From positions 1,139,501-1,203,500 of the forward strand of contig JAPWJW010000003.1 of assembly GCA_028283825.1 (NCBI GenBank): a stretch of 64,000 nucleotides of DNA, given 5' to 3'. The position numbers were made by a program, and so were the translations under genes. Of the stretch, positions 13,250 through 21,523 are shown piece after piece (position 1 is the first letter of the stretch; the number at the start of each line of letters is the position of its first letter). Under the pieces are notes generated by a model. That model saw only the letters and a list, made by a program, of their open reading frames with translations. It made no database searches and was not told the DNA's origin. Origin of the DNA: Azospirillaceae bacterium. Its GTDB lineage: Bacteria; Pseudomonadota; Alphaproteobacteria; Azospirillales; Azospirillaceae.

Positions 13250-14551
13250 ATGACCCCTCACGAATTGATCGCCGTTCTGGAAAAGCACGACCGTTGGCTG
13301 AAAAAGAAAACCGGCGGCGCGCGGGCAATGCTGCCCCTGGTTGATTTGCAGGGGGCCAGCTTCTCCGGCATGAATCTGCAATCCGCCAAGTTGTCCGGGG
13401 CCAACCTCACTGGCTGTGACTTCACGAATGTCAACCTCAGCCTGGCCGATCTTTTCGCGGCGCGGTTGAACCGCGCCGTCCTGGTCAACGCCAACCTCTA
13501 TCGCGCCGACCTGCGCGGCGCCCATCTGCGCGGCGCCCGCCTGAAGGGCGCCATCCTGCGCGAGGCCGATTTGCGCGGCGGGGCGCTGCTGGACCGCCGG
13601 GGCCCCGGCCAGGTCAGCATGATGCAGTCCGACCTGCGCGGCGCCGACATGGATGACGCCCTGCTGTCCAGCGCCAACCTGGCCGGCGCCGACCTCAGCG
13701 AAAGCAGCATGGTGGGGGCCGACTGCTCCGGCGCGCAACTGGCCGGCTGCAACCTGTCCAAAGCGATGCTGAAGGCCGCCAACTTCACCGGCTGCGACAT
13801 GCGGGGCGTCAACCTGTCGGGCAGCAACCTGACCGGCGCCGTGCTGCGCGACTGCCGCCTGGCTGGCGCCACGCTGGCCGGCGCCATCCTGACCAATGCC
13901 GACCTGACGGGCGCCAACCTGGAAGGCGTGGACCTGTCGGGCGTGGACACCACCGGCGCCAACCTGGCCCGCGGTTCGGAAAACTTCTCACAGAAGATCC
14001 AGGAGGCGCTGAACCTGCACCGCACCTGGATCAACACCAACGGCGCCAAGGGCGTGCGCGCCGAACTGGCGGCCGAGGATCTGAGCCACATCGACCTGAA
14101 CGGCGTGAACCTCAGCGGCGCCAACCTGAAGAACGCCAAGCTGGTGGGCGCCAAGCTGCGCGACGCCCTGTTCATCATGTCCGACCTGGCCGGCGCGGAC
14201 CTGCGGGGCGCCGACCTCAGCGGCGCCACCATGGACGGCGTCAGCCTGCGCGGCACCGACCTGACCGGCGCCAAGCTGGACGGAGCGGAAATCGGCTCCG
14301 TCGATATCAAGGGGCCGGACGGGCGCCCCACCGGCCGGCTGTGGCCCGCCAACCTGGCCGATGCCCAGCTGACGCACGCCAGCCTGCAACGCGCCAACCT
14401 GCGCAGCGCCAACCTGACCGGCGCCGACCTGCGTGCCGCCGACCTCAGCGGCGCCAACCTGATCGACGCCAACCTGCGCGGGACCCAGCTGGAGGGTGCC
14501 CAGCTGGACGGCGCCACCATGCCGGCCGCCATCAACGACGACGACGACTGA
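13250..14551 (+). CDS. Pentapeptide-repeat protein
   Basis: A 433-residue protein made almost entirely of pentapeptide repeats of the form A(D/N)LXX, which fold into a square right-handed beta-helix. Two long runs, about residues 28-238 and 280-345, flank a non-repeat helical insert (QKIQEALNLHRTWI), and a third run is at 365-425. The C-terminus is acidic (DDDDD). No signal peptide is seen, so it should be cytoplasmic. Related helical-insert pentapeptide proteins are widespread in alphaproteobacteria without a known role; some pentapeptide proteins mimic DNA and bind gyrase, but nothing here proves that. It is divergent from phoU. Confidence 0.9.
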   Translation: MTPHELIAVLEKHDRWLKKKTGGARAMLPLVDLQGASFSGMNLQSAKLSGANLTGCDFTNVNLSLADLFAARLNRAVLVNANLYRADLRGAHLRGARLKGAILREADLRGGALLDRRGPGQVSMMQSDLRGADMDDALLSSANLAGADLSESSMVGADCSGAQLAGCNLSKAMLKAANFTGCDMRGVNLSGSNLTGAVLRDCRLAGATLAGAILTNADLTGANLEGVDLSGVDTTGANLARGSENFSQKIQEALNLHRTWINTNGAKGVRAELAAEDLSHIDLNGVNLSGANLKNAKLVGAKLRDALFIMSDLAGADLRGADLSGATMDGVSLRGTDLTGAKLDGAEIGSVDIKGPDGRPTGRLWPANLADAQLTHASLQRANLRSANLTGADLRAADLSGANLIDANLRGTQLEGAQLDGATMPAAINDDDD

Positions 14552-14638
14552 TCGCCCTTCCCAGCGGGAGGCGACGCCGCTAACCATGGGACCCGCGCCC
14601 GGGGATCCGCCCGGCGCGGCGATGGGGAAGCGGCACCG

Positions 14639-15502
14639 TTGACGATCATCCGGTCCTTGCAGGCGCTGTTGCTGGGCGCAGCATTGTCGGCCCCGCCGCC
14701 GGCCCTGGCCGAACCAGCCCCGCAACGCGTGGTTTCCCTGAACCTGTGCACCGACCAGTTGGCAGCACTGTTGCTGCCGCCGGCGCGCATCGCCGCCCTG
14801 TCGCACCTGGCGCGCGACCCGGAACTGTCCTATGTCGCCGACCGTATCGGCGGCATCCCCGTCACCCAGGGTGGCGCGGAGGAACTGCTGCACCTGGCGC
14901 CCGACCTGGTGCTGGCCGGCAAGTACACGGCCCAGCCGGCGGTGCGCCTGGCCAAGGCCCACCATATCCCGGTGGTACAGGTGGGCCTGATCGCCGATTT
15001 CGACGGAATCCGCGCCCAGGTGCGCACCGTGGCCGCCGCCTTGGGCGAATCGGCCAGGGGTGAGGAACTGCTGGCCGACATGGACCGGCGCCTGGCCGCG
15101 GCCGCACCCACGGACGCGCGCCGCCCCACCGCCCTGTCGCTGGCGCCGGGCGCCTTCACCTCCGGCGCCGGCACCTTGACGGCCGCCGTCATGGCGGCGG
15201 CGGGCCTGGCCAACTACGCCGAGGCCCACGGCCTGAAGGGCTACGGCTATCTGACGGTGGAGGGCATCGCCGCCGACCCGCCCGACCTGCTGATCGCCAA
15301 TACTGCGCCCAAGGACCGGCCGTCCCTGTCCGGCGCCCTGATTGACCATCCGGCCCTGCGCCGCGCCCTGCCGCCGGACCGCCGTCCGCAATTGGCGGAG
15401 AACCTGCTGGGCTGCGGCGGCCCCTACACGGCGGCGGCGGTGGAGGCCCTGGCCCTGGCCCGCGCCGACTGGCTGGCCCACCATGGGAAAGTCGCGCCAT
15501 GA
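14639..15502 (+). CDS. Periplasmic binding protein of a cobalamin/iron-siderophore ABC importer (BtuF-like)
   Basis: Class III solute-binding protein (287 residues) with an N-terminal signal peptide (hydrophobic core ALLLGAALSA, cleavage near ALA-EP). The TroA/BtuF fold is marked by VVSLNLCTDQLAALL at the start of the mature protein and GGIPVTQGGAEELLHLAPDLV in lobe 1. The start is a TTG with GGGGAAG upstream; the nearby ATG is out of frame. The next gene overlaps it by four bases (ATGA). Ligand is uncertain: vitamin B12, haem or ferric siderophore are all possible. No TonB-dependent receptor or B12 riboswitch is visible here. Confidence 0.87.
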   Translation: MTIIRSLQALLLGAALSAPPPALAEPAPQRVVSLNLCTDQLAALLLPPARIAALSHLARDPELSYVADRIGGIPVTQGGAEELLHLAPDLVLAGKYTAQPAVRLAKAHHIPVVQVGLIADFDGIRAQVRTVAAALGESARGEELLADMDRRLAAAAPTDARRPTALSLAPGAFTSGAGTLTAAVMAAAGLANYAEAHGLKGYGYLTVEGIAADPPDLLIANTAPKDRPSLSGALIDHPALRRALPPDRRPQLAENLLGCGGPYTAAAVEALALARADWLAHHGKVAP

Positions 15503-16497
15503 CCGCCTTCCTGCGTCGCCACCCCCGGGCCCTGCTGCTGCCGCTGGCGGCGGCCCTGTTCGTCGCGTCGCTGTCCATCGGCGCCAGCGGCGTGTCGCTG
15601 GGCGGCGTGCTGGCCGACTGGCGCAGCGGTGGGGGCGGCACGGCCATGGTGATCTTCACGGAGATCAGGCTGCCCCGCGCCCTGCTGGGCCTGCTGGTGG
15701 GCGGTGCCTTGGGCATGAGCGGTGCCGCCCTGCAGGGCATGCTGCGCAACCCGCTGGCGGAGCCGGCGGTCATCGGCGTGTCGCCCTGCGCCGCCTTGGG
15801 CGCCGTCATCGCCTTCTACAGCGGCTTCGCCAATGCCCTGCCCCTGGGCCTGCCCTTGGGCGGCATCGCGGGCGCCCTGCTGGCCGTGGCCCTGCTGTTC
15901 GCCCTGGCCGGCCGCAGCGTGGGCGTGCTGACCCTGATCCTGGCCGGCATCGCGCTCAGCAGTTTCGCGGGTGCGGCCACCTCGCTGGCCCTGTCGCTAT
16001 CGCCCAACCCCTACGCGCTGGCGGAGATCGTCTTCTGGATGATGGGCTCGCTGGCCGACCGCACCCTGGACCAGGTCTATCTGGCCGCCCCCTTCATCGC
16101 CGTGGGTGCGGCCCTGCTGCTGAGCGCTGGGCCGGCGCTGGACGCCCTGTCGCTGGGGGAGGATACCGCCCGGTCCATGGGTTTTCCCGTCAGCCGGGTG
16201 GGCGCCCGGGTGGTGCTGGGCACCGCGCTGGCGGTGGGCGCGTCGGTGGCCGTCACCGGGGCCGTGGGTTTCGTGGGATTGGTGGTGCCCCACCTGCTGC
16301 GCCCGCTGGTGGGGCACCAGCCGCGCCGCCTGCTGGTCCCGTCCTTCCTGGGCGGGGCCTGCCTGGTGCTGGCGGCCGACACGGCCCTGCGCCTGGGCGG
16401 GCCGGGGCATGAGCTGAAGCTGGGCGTGGTCACCGCCCTGCTGGGCGCGCCCTTCTTCCTGGGCCTGGTGCTGGCGACGCGGCGGAGGCTGGCATGA
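15499..16497 (+). CDS. FecCD/BtuC-type ABC transporter permease
   Basis: Integral membrane permease (332 residues) with about ten transmembrane helices, the pore of the importer. The FecCD signatures are visible: IRLPRALLGLLVGGALGMSGAALQG near residue 55, split here as PRALLGLLVGGALG then SGAALQGMLRNPLAEP, and TGAVGFVGLVVPHLLR, the cytoplasmic loop that couples to the ATPase, near residue 253. It overlaps the binding protein gene and the ATPase gene by four bases each, so the three are translationally coupled. Confidence 0.93.
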   Translation: MTAFLRRHPRALLLPLAAALFVASLSIGASGVSLGGVLADWRSGGGGTAMVIFTEIRLPRALLGLLVGGALGMSGAALQGMLRNPLAEPAVIGVSPCAALGAVIAFYSGFANALPLGLPLGGIAGALLAVALLFALAGRSVGVLTLILAGIALSSFAGAATSLALSLSPNPYALAEIVFWMMGSLADRTLDQVYLAAPFIAVGAALLLSAGPALDALSLGEDTARSMGFPVSRVGARVVLGTALAVGASVAVTGAVGFVGLVVPHLLRPLVGHQPRRLLVPSFLGGACLVLAADTALRLGGPGHELKLGVVTALLGAPFFLGLVLATRRRLA

Positions 16498-17258
16498 CCC
16501 TGGAAGCCCATGACATCCGCCTGGCCCTGGACGCCCGCACCGTGCTGGACGGCGTATCCCTGGCCCTGAATCCAGGGCAGCTGTGCGGCCTGATCGGCCC
16601 CAATGGGGCGGGCAAGTCCAGCCTGCTGCGCGTCCTGGCGGGCCTGCGCCGGCCGGATGGCGGCAGGGTGACGCTGGACGGTGCGCCCCTGGCCAGCCCG
16701 CCCGACAGCGCCACGGCCCGCCGCCTGGCCTATTTGGCGCAGGACCGTGACATCCATTGGCCGCTGACGGTGGCGCATGTGGTGGAATTGGGCCGCCTGC
16801 CCCATCGCGGCCCCTTCCGCGCCGACGGTCCCGCCGACCGCGCGGCGGTGGAGACGGCATTGGCCGCCGCCGATTGCGCCCATCTGCGTACGCGCGTCGC
16901 CACCACCCTGTCGGGGGGTGAACGGGCGCGGGTGCTGCTGGCCCGTGCCCTGGCGGGGCAGCCGGACATCCTGCTGGCGGACGAACCGGCGGCCGGCCTG
17001 GACCCCCTGCACCAGGTGCAGGTGATGGCGCTGCTGAAACACATGGCGGGGCAAGGGGCCGCCGTCCTGGCCGTGCTGCATGATTTGAACGCGGCGGCCG
17101 GCTGGTGCGACCGGGTGCTGATGCTGCACGGCGGGCGGCTGGTCGCGGACGGTCCGCCGGCCGAGGTACTGGAACCGGGGCTGCTGCATACCATTTACGG
17201 CGTGGAGATCGCCCGGGGCCAGGTCGATGGCCAGCCGATTTTTATTGCCCGGCGCTAG
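16494..17258 (+). CDS. ABC transporter ATP-binding protein (BtuD/FecE-like)
   Basis: ATPase (254 residues) that drives the FecCD-type importer. Walker A GPNGAGKSS is near residue 35, the ABC signature LSGGERARVLLARAL near 138, Walker B ILLADEPAAGLDP near 160, and the switch histidine in VLHDLNAAA near 193. It is the last gene of the three-gene transporter operon. Substrate is as uncertain as for the binding protein. Confidence 0.93.
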   Translation: MTLEAHDIRLALDARTVLDGVSLALNPGQLCGLIGPNGAGKSSLLRVLAGLRRPDGGRVTLDGAPLASPPDSATARRLAYLAQDRDIHWPLTVAHVVELGRLPHRGPFRADGPADRAAVETALAAADCAHLRTRVATTLSGGERARVLLARALAGQPDILLADEPAAGLDPLHQVQVMALLKHMAGQGAAVLAVLHDLNAAAGWCDRVLMLHGGRLVADGPPAEVLEPGLLHTIYGVEIARGQVDGQPIFIARR

Positions 17259-17319
17259 CGGCTGTCACGGACGGCGCTATGATGGGCCACCTTGAAATTC
17301 CAGGGAAAGGAGCAGTGCG

Positions 17320-18198
17320 ATGCGACAGGTGACGGTGGCGGCCACCCAGACGTGGTGCGACTGGAACAAGGGCGGCAACATCGACCGGGTGGAGGCGCTG
17401 GTGCGCCGGGCCGCCGCTGCCGGCGCCCAGATCATCCTGCCCCAGGAACTGTTCGAGACGCCCTATTTCTGCATCAACCAGAAGGCCGCGCACTTCGCCC
17501 ACGCCGCCCCGGCGGAGGGGCATCCCGTGCTGGCCCACTTCTCGGCGCTGGCCCGCGAGCTTGAGGTCGTACTGCCCACCAGCTTCTTCGAGAGGGCGGG
17601 CAACGCCTACTTCAACTCGCTGGCCATGATCGACGCCGACGGCGCCATCCTGGGCGTCTACCGCAAGAGCCACATTCCCGACGGCCCGGGCTATCAGGAA
17701 AAGTTCTACTTCAGCCCCGGCGACACCGGCTTCCAGGTCTACCAGACCCGATACGCCGCCATCGGCACCGCCATCTGCTGGGACCAATGGTTCCCGGAAA
17801 CCGCCCGCGCCATGGCGCTTCAGGGGGCGGAGATCCTGTTCTACCCCACCGCCATCGGCTCGGAACCGCAGGACCCCACCCTGGACAGCCGCGACCATTG
17901 GCAACGGGTGATGCAGGGCCATGCCGGCGCCAACCTGGTGCCGCTGGTGGCCAGCAACCGCATCGGCACCGAGGCGGACGACGACCGCAGCATCACCTTC
18001 TACGGGTCGTCCTTCATCGCCGATCCCAAGGGCGCCAAGGTGGCGGAGGCGACTCGCACGGAAGAGACGGTGCTGACCGCCACCTTCGATCTGGACGAGG
18101 TCGCGGCCATGCGATCGTCCTGGGGCGTGTTCCGCGACCGCCGGCCGGAGCTCTATGCGTCCCTGTTGACCCTGGATGGACGCACACGCAGGGGTTGA
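17320..18198 (+). CDS. aguB: N-carbamoylputrescine amidase
   Basis: Nitrilase-superfamily amidase (292 residues), predicted to hydrolyse N-carbamoylputrescine to putrescine, CO2 and ammonia in the agmatine route to polyamines. The catalytic triad is Glu43 (LPQELFE), Lys116 (YRKSHIPDG) and Cys153 (AICWDQWFPE). The ICWDQWFPE and GYQEKFYF segments are typical of AguB rather than other nitrilases. The partner agmatine deiminase (aguA) is not in this window. It begins about 60 bases after the ABC transporter operon, with GGAAAGGAG before the ATG. Confidence 0.92.
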   Translation: MRQVTVAATQTWCDWNKGGNIDRVEALVRRAAAAGAQIILPQELFETPYFCINQKAAHFAHAAPAEGHPVLAHFSALARELEVVLPTSFFERAGNAYFNSLAMIDADGAILGVYRKSHIPDGPGYQEKFYFSPGDTGFQVYQTRYAAIGTAICWDQWFPETARAMALQGAEILFYPTAIGSEPQDPTLDSRDHWQRVMQGHAGANLVPLVASNRIGTEADDDRSITFYGSSFIADPKGAKVAEATRTEETVLTATFDLDEVAAMRSSWGVFRDRRPELYASLLTLDGRTRRG

Positions 18199-18204
18199 CC
18201 ATGA

Positions 18205-18352
18205 AATCAGCCGATAAATGACGGATTAACCAACAATAAATGCGACAAATGTGTCGTGCATTGGCCCCAACTGCCGCAGCCGCAGATAAATCCTTTTGCC
18301 TGGACCGATTCTGCGATAAATCAGGGGCGGCAGTTGTTAAATCGAGGTCAAT
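18205..18352 (+). promoter_or_regulatory. Operator-rich leader of the PraR-like regulator gene
   Basis: This AT-rich stretch carries GATAAAT at 18213, 18285 and 18315, a related AATAAAT near 18235, a small inverted repeat CGACA/TGTCG (18243-18256), and a 10-bp inverted pair CAACTGCCGC (18268-18277) and GCGGCAGTTG (18327-18336) enclosing two of the GATAAAT sites. This looks like a multi-site control region, plausibly for autoregulation by the next gene. The factor is not shown by sequence. Confidence 0.45.
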
Positions 18353-18355
18353 CAA

Positions 18356-18820
18356 ATGGGTGCTCAAAAGAGCTCTGTGACCGGTACCCTTGCATCCGCG
18401 TATTCGCTTTCCAAGCGCGGTGAGGGTCCCAATCCTATCGACATTCACGTTGGCAACCGGTTGCGCTTGCGCCGTACTTTGCTGGGCCTGAGTCAGGAGA
18501 TTTTGGGTGAAGCCGTCGGCATCACCTTCCAGCAGCTCCAGAAGTACGAACGTGGCATGAACCGCATCAGCGCCAGCCGCCTGTTCAACCTTTCGCAGGT
18601 GCTGGGCATTCCCGTCGGATACTTCTTCGAGGACCTTCCGGCGTCCGAGCAAGCCACGCGCATCGCGCTGGGCAGCGAGGAAGGCGAGACCATGGCCCGC
18701 CGCGAAACGCTGGAACTGGTGCGCGCCTACTATCGCGTACCGGACGGCGCCGTCCGTCGCCGCGCCTTCGACCTGCTGAAGGCCCTGGGTGGCGACGTGC
18801 GCGAGACTGCGGACGCCTGA
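18356..18820 (+). CDS. XRE-family transcriptional regulator (PraR/PhrR-like)
   Basis: Helix-turn-helix regulator (154 residues). After a 25-residue lead, the segment NPIDIHVGNRLRLRRTLLG opens a Cro/CI-type domain, with the recognition region GITFQQLQKYERGMNRI near residues 55-72 and GYFFEDLP closing it. This arrangement is the PraR/PhrR group of alphaproteobacteria, in which members control surface attachment, quorum or stress genes and often their own transcription. The C-terminal part (MARRETLELVRAYYRV) resembles the helical tail of that family. The control region upstream is rich in repeats. Target genes cannot be inferred from here. Confidence 0.9.
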   Translation: MGAQKSSVTGTLASAYSLSKRGEGPNPIDIHVGNRLRLRRTLLGLSQEILGEAVGITFQQLQKYERGMNRISASRLFNLSQVLGIPVGYFFEDLPASEQATRIALGSEEGETMARRETLELVRAYYRVPDGAVRRRAFDLLKALGGDVRETADA

Positions 18821-18853
18821 TCCCCGCACTTTCGTCCAGTCCATGCCTGTGAC

Positions 18854-18892
18854 ACGGCCGCCGGTGGCAATCCCCGGCGGCCGTTTCATTTT
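18854..18892 (+). terminator. Rho-independent terminator of the PraR-like gene
   Basis: An 11-bp stem (ACGGCCGCCGG with CCGGCGGCCGT) closes a 9-base loop and is followed by TTCATTTT, 34 bases after the stop codon. Confidence 0.75.
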
Positions 18893-18897
18893 GCAGG

Positions 18898-19007
18898 CCC
18901 TCAAGCGCCGGGCGCGGCCATCCGGCCGCTGGGCTTCCTCACTTTCCGGTCTGCTTCGCTCCCCGGAAAGTTCCGGCGGATGCGGTCGCATCCTAGCGGC
19001 ACGAGGC
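18898..19007 (+). repeat. Dispersed multi-stem intergenic element, copy 1
   Basis: First copy of a family of intergenic elements. Order of parts: CCCTCAAGCGCCGGGCG lead; stem 1 GCGGCC-ATCC-GGCCGC; stem 2 with arms ACTTTCC and GGAAAGT; stem 3 GATGCGGTCGCATC; and the beginning of stem 4 (AGCGGCACGAG) without its second arm. It lies just beyond the terminator of the PraR-like gene, in the same direction. Copy 2 follows in tandem; together they fill most of the 402-base gap 18821-19222, which has no gene. Confidence 0.85.
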
Positions 19008-19028
19008 GTGGCCATTTCGTTTATGCCG

Positions 19029-19129
19029 GCCCTAAGGCGCCGGGCGCGGCCATCCGGCCGCTGGGCTTCCCCGGTTTCCAGTCCGCCTGCGGCTCCCCGG
19101 GAACCTGCGGCGGATGCGGTCGCATCCTA
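19029..19129 (+). repeat. Dispersed multi-stem intergenic element, copy 2
   Basis: Second, tandem copy. Stem 1 is identical to copy 1 (GCGGCC-ATCC-GGCCGC), stem 2 has arms GGTTTCC and GGAACC, and stem 3 is GATGCGGTCGCATC. Stem 4 is missing. It ends about 95 bases before the next start codon. Confidence 0.85.
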
Positions 19130-19222
19130 ATGTTAAGGGGCGGAATCCCGTGCCCCCGACATTTGACGTGCGGCTGCCCACGGGTGGTTGCCAACGGTCC
19201 CGCCAAAAGTGTTAATGCCTGC

Positions 19223-20380
19223 ATGACGCACACGACCGAAGACATCGCCCTGGACCATGGCTTCCCCGGAACCCGGCGCAGCCTGACCATCCATCGTTTC
19301 GGTCCCACTTCCCCTGCATCCGCACCGGTTCCCAAGGCCTACATCCAGGCCGCACTGCACGCCGATGAGATACCGGGCCTGCTGGTGGCCCAGCATCTGC
19401 TGGCGCGCCTGGCCCAGGCCGACACCCAGGGGCTGATCCGTGGCGACATCGTCCTGGTGCCCTATGCCAACCCCATCGGCCTGTCCCAGGCCGTGCTGGG
19501 CACCGCCATCGGCCGCTTCGCGCTCAGCAGCGGCGTCAACTTCAACCGCGATTTCCCTGACCTGACGGCCCAGGTGGCCGACCAGGTGATGAGCCACCTG
19601 GGCGCCGACGCTACGACCAACGTGGCCCTGGTGCGCCGCGCCGCCGTGGCCGCCGCCGCCGCCCTGGAGACCGCGACCGAGGCCGACAGCCTGCGCAAGG
19701 CGCTGCTGGGCCTGGCCATCGACGCCGACTATGTCCTGGACCTGCATTGCGACAGCGAGGCCTTGCTGCACGCCTACACCGGCACCGAATCCTGGCCGGA
19801 GGCGCAGGATCTGATGGCCGACCTGGGCTGCCGCGCCGTCTTCCTGGCGCTGGAATCCGGCGGCAGCCCGTTCGACGAGGCCTGTTCCGGCCTGTGGTGG
19901 CGCCTGCGTAACCGCCTGACGGCGGATGGCAAGCAAGCGCCACCCCTTCCCGCCGCCTGCCTGGCCGCCACCATCGAGCTGCGCGGACGCCAGGATGTGG
20001 ATGACGGCCTGGCCGCGACGGACGCCGACGCGCTGATGCGTTTCCTGGTGCGCCGGGGCCTGGTGGCGGGTGACGCCCTACCCCCGCCGCTGCCCGCCGG
20101 CACCGCCACCCCCCTGGCCGGCGTGGACCGGGTGCGGGCACCGGTTGCCGGCGTCATCCTTTACCGGGCGGCGTTGGGCGACACCGTCAGCATCGGCCAG
20201 ACGGTGGCGGAGGTGGTGGATCCCGTCACCGGCATCCGCCACCCGGCGCGCGCCCGCACCCCCGGTATCGTCTGGGCCCGGGCGGAACAGCGCTACGCCG
20301 CCGCCGGCGCCATCATCGCCAGCGTCGCCGGCGAGAAGCCGCTGGCCGATGAGGGCAGCGGCCTGCTGACCGCGCGCTGA
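19223..20380 (+). CDS. Succinylglutamate desuccinylase/aspartoacylase-family metallohydrolase
   Basis: Zinc carboxypeptidase-fold enzyme (385 residues, start MTHTTEDIALDHGF). The zinc ligands appear as HADEIPG near residue 49 and LDLHCD near residue 175, and the substrate-arginine region as NFNRDFPDL near 112. A C-terminal domain of about 100 residues (VRAPVAGVILYRAALGD) resembles the lipoyl/barrel-like tail of AstE/AspA-type proteins. It should remove an acyl group from an amino-acid-like substrate; which one is not determined. The longer frame to 18980 runs back through the repeat elements and is rejected as a start. Confidence 0.85.
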   Translation: MTHTTEDIALDHGFPGTRRSLTIHRFGPTSPASAPVPKAYIQAALHADEIPGLLVAQHLLARLAQADTQGLIRGDIVLVPYANPIGLSQAVLGTAIGRFALSSGVNFNRDFPDLTAQVADQVMSHLGADATTNVALVRRAAVAAAAALETATEADSLRKALLGLAIDADYVLDLHCDSEALLHAYTGTESWPEAQDLMADLGCRAVFLALESGGSPFDEACSGLWWRLRNRLTADGKQAPPLPAACLAATIELRGRQDVDDGLAATDADALMRFLVRRGLVAGDALPPPLPAGTATPLAGVDRVRAPVAGVILYRAALGDTVSIGQTVAEVVDPVTGIRHPARARTPGIVWARAEQRYAAAGAIIASVAGEKPLADEGSGLLTAR

Positions 20381-20389
20381 CTTATGCGC

Positions 20390-20421
20390 GCGGCATTTGA
20401 ACGTGACCGCTCAAATGCCGC
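20390..20421. repeat. Constant-loop hairpin module, copy A
   Basis: A 10-bp stem CGGCATTTGA/TCAAATGCCG around the loop ACGTGACCGC, 10 bases after the stop of the preceding gene and directly before element copy 3. The same loop core CGTGACCG recurs at 54892 and 56613 with different stems. Confidence 0.8.
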
Positions 20422-20546
20422 CCCTCAAGCGCCGGGCGCGACCATCCGGTCGCTTGGCTTCCTCAGTTTCTGGTCCACTTCGTTCCCCAGAGACTTCCGG
20501 CGGACGCAGTCGCGTCCTACAGCGGCACGAGTCACTCGTGCCGCTG
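20422..20546 (+). repeat. Dispersed multi-stem intergenic element, copy 3
   Basis: Complete copy. Stem 1 is CGACC-ATCC-GGTCG, a compensated variant; stem 2 has arms around TGGTCCACTTCGTTCCC; stem 3 is GACGCAGTCGCGTC; stem 4 is AGCGGCACGAG-TCA-CTCGTGCCGCT at 20521-20545. It lies between two convergent genes, oriented with the upstream one. Confidence 0.88.
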
Positions 20547-20560
20547 ATGTATGCGCGCCG

Positions 20561-21523
20561 TCAGAAGTTGGCGGCGATCACCGAGTTGACGAACGACGGC
20601 GTCACGAAATCCATCAGGATGGTGCCGTAGCCGTGCACGGGGTGTTTGGGTGACCCGTCCAGTTTCTGGGTCAGCTGCGGATTGATGATCTCGGCCGAGG
20701 CCCCCGGGTCCTTCGTGCTGGAGAAATTGAGATACCAGCTGTCGGGCCCGGCGGACTTTCCAGCCGCCTCGATGAAAGCCAGCACCTTCTTCACCTTGTC
20801 CGCCGGATCGTCGGTGTAGGCGTCCTGGATGACGAAGGACAGGCCGTGACGGTTGCGGTAGTCATTCAGGTTGGCGCCCGTGTCCGGCCATTCGAACTTG
20901 GCCCCCTCGAACACCGACGCCCAGGTGTGGTTGTCGGGATTGGCGCTCCACGCGTTGTAGAGGCTCCCCTTCGCGAACATCTTCACCGGGGTGCAGGCGT
21001 CCGCCACCTCTTCATTCGTGTCGATCTCGTAACGACGCAGCACCACCAGCTTGCCGCGCAGCCCGGCCAGGGTGGGAATGGTGTTGTCGGCCCGGATGGG
21101 ACTCAGATACAGGCGGCTCTGCTCGGCGCCGAAGGCGGTGCGCAGGATGTCCAGGACGCCGGCGTGGTAGTTGCTGAGTTCCCAGCGGTCGTACTTCAGT
21201 TGGACGATCAGCGTCTCCTGGCTGGATGCCGGCTTCACCAGGAAATCGTGGAACATCTTCGCGATGTCACCCAGGTAATAGCTGGTGTTGCCGCTGCCCC
21301 ATGTCCCGCCGTGGATGATGCGCAGGCCGTTGGTGCTGCCGTCCATCCGCAGGTCGAAATAACGCACGCCCATGTCCAGCTGCTCGGGCACGGTCGCGTT
21401 CTGGGTCTTGCTGGGATAGTTGAGTTCGTGGGTCGCACTGTCGTGCGTGCCGGGGATGGTGATCTGATGCAGCATGCGGTCAGCGGCAAGCTGCGACATC
21501 CAGTTCAGGGCGGTGTAGGCCAT
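20561..21523 (-). CDS. Phosphatidylinositol-specific phospholipase C X-domain protein
   Basis: A 320-residue TIM-barrel PI-PLC-like protein. The two catalytic histidines are His27 (IPGTHDSAT) and His71 (RIIHGGTWG), with YFDLRMDG between them, the pattern of bacterial PI-PLC X domains. C-terminal segments SFVIQDAYTDDPADKV and SWYLNFSSTKDPGA fit secreted bacterial enzymes of this group. No signal peptide is seen, so export by the Sec route is doubtful. Predicted to cleave the glycerol-phosphate bond of a phosphoinositide or related lipid; the natural substrate is unknown. It is divergent from the bactofilin-like gene. Confidence 0.88.
   Translation of the reverse strand: MAYTALNWMSQLAADRMLHQITIPGTHDSATHELNYPSKTQNATVPEQLDMGVRYFDLRMDGSTNGLRIIHGGTWGSGNTSYYLGDIAKMFHDFLVKPASSQETLIVQLKYDRWELSNYHAGVLDILRTAFGAEQSRLYLSPIRADNTIPTLAGLRGKLVVLRRYEIDTNEEVADACTPVKMFAKGSLYNAWSANPDNHTWASVFEGAKFEWPDTGANLNDYRNRHGLSFVIQDAYTDDPADKVKKVLAFIEAAGKSAGPDSWYLNFSSTKDPGASAEIINPQLTQKLDGSPKHPVHGYGTILMDFVTPSFVNSVIAANF

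Noticed and set aside
14552-14638. Cobalamin riboswitch ahead of the BtuF-like gene
   Set aside because: The gap is only 87 bases and lacks a B12-box-like sequence, so the substrate cannot be assigned that way.
13988-15484. A 498-residue minus-strand frame opposite the pentapeptide and BtuF-like genes
   Set aside because: The Gly/Gln-rich repeats are the antisense reading of pentapeptide repeats, not a real protein.
18898-19129. Possible CRISPR array
   Set aside because: Only two tandem units of about 100 bases with internal stems and no short identical direct repeats separated by unique spacers; no cas genes in the window.
18980-19222. N-terminal extension of the aspartoacylase-family protein
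   Set aside because: The extension is translated repeat element; the family similarity begins after the ATG at 19223.
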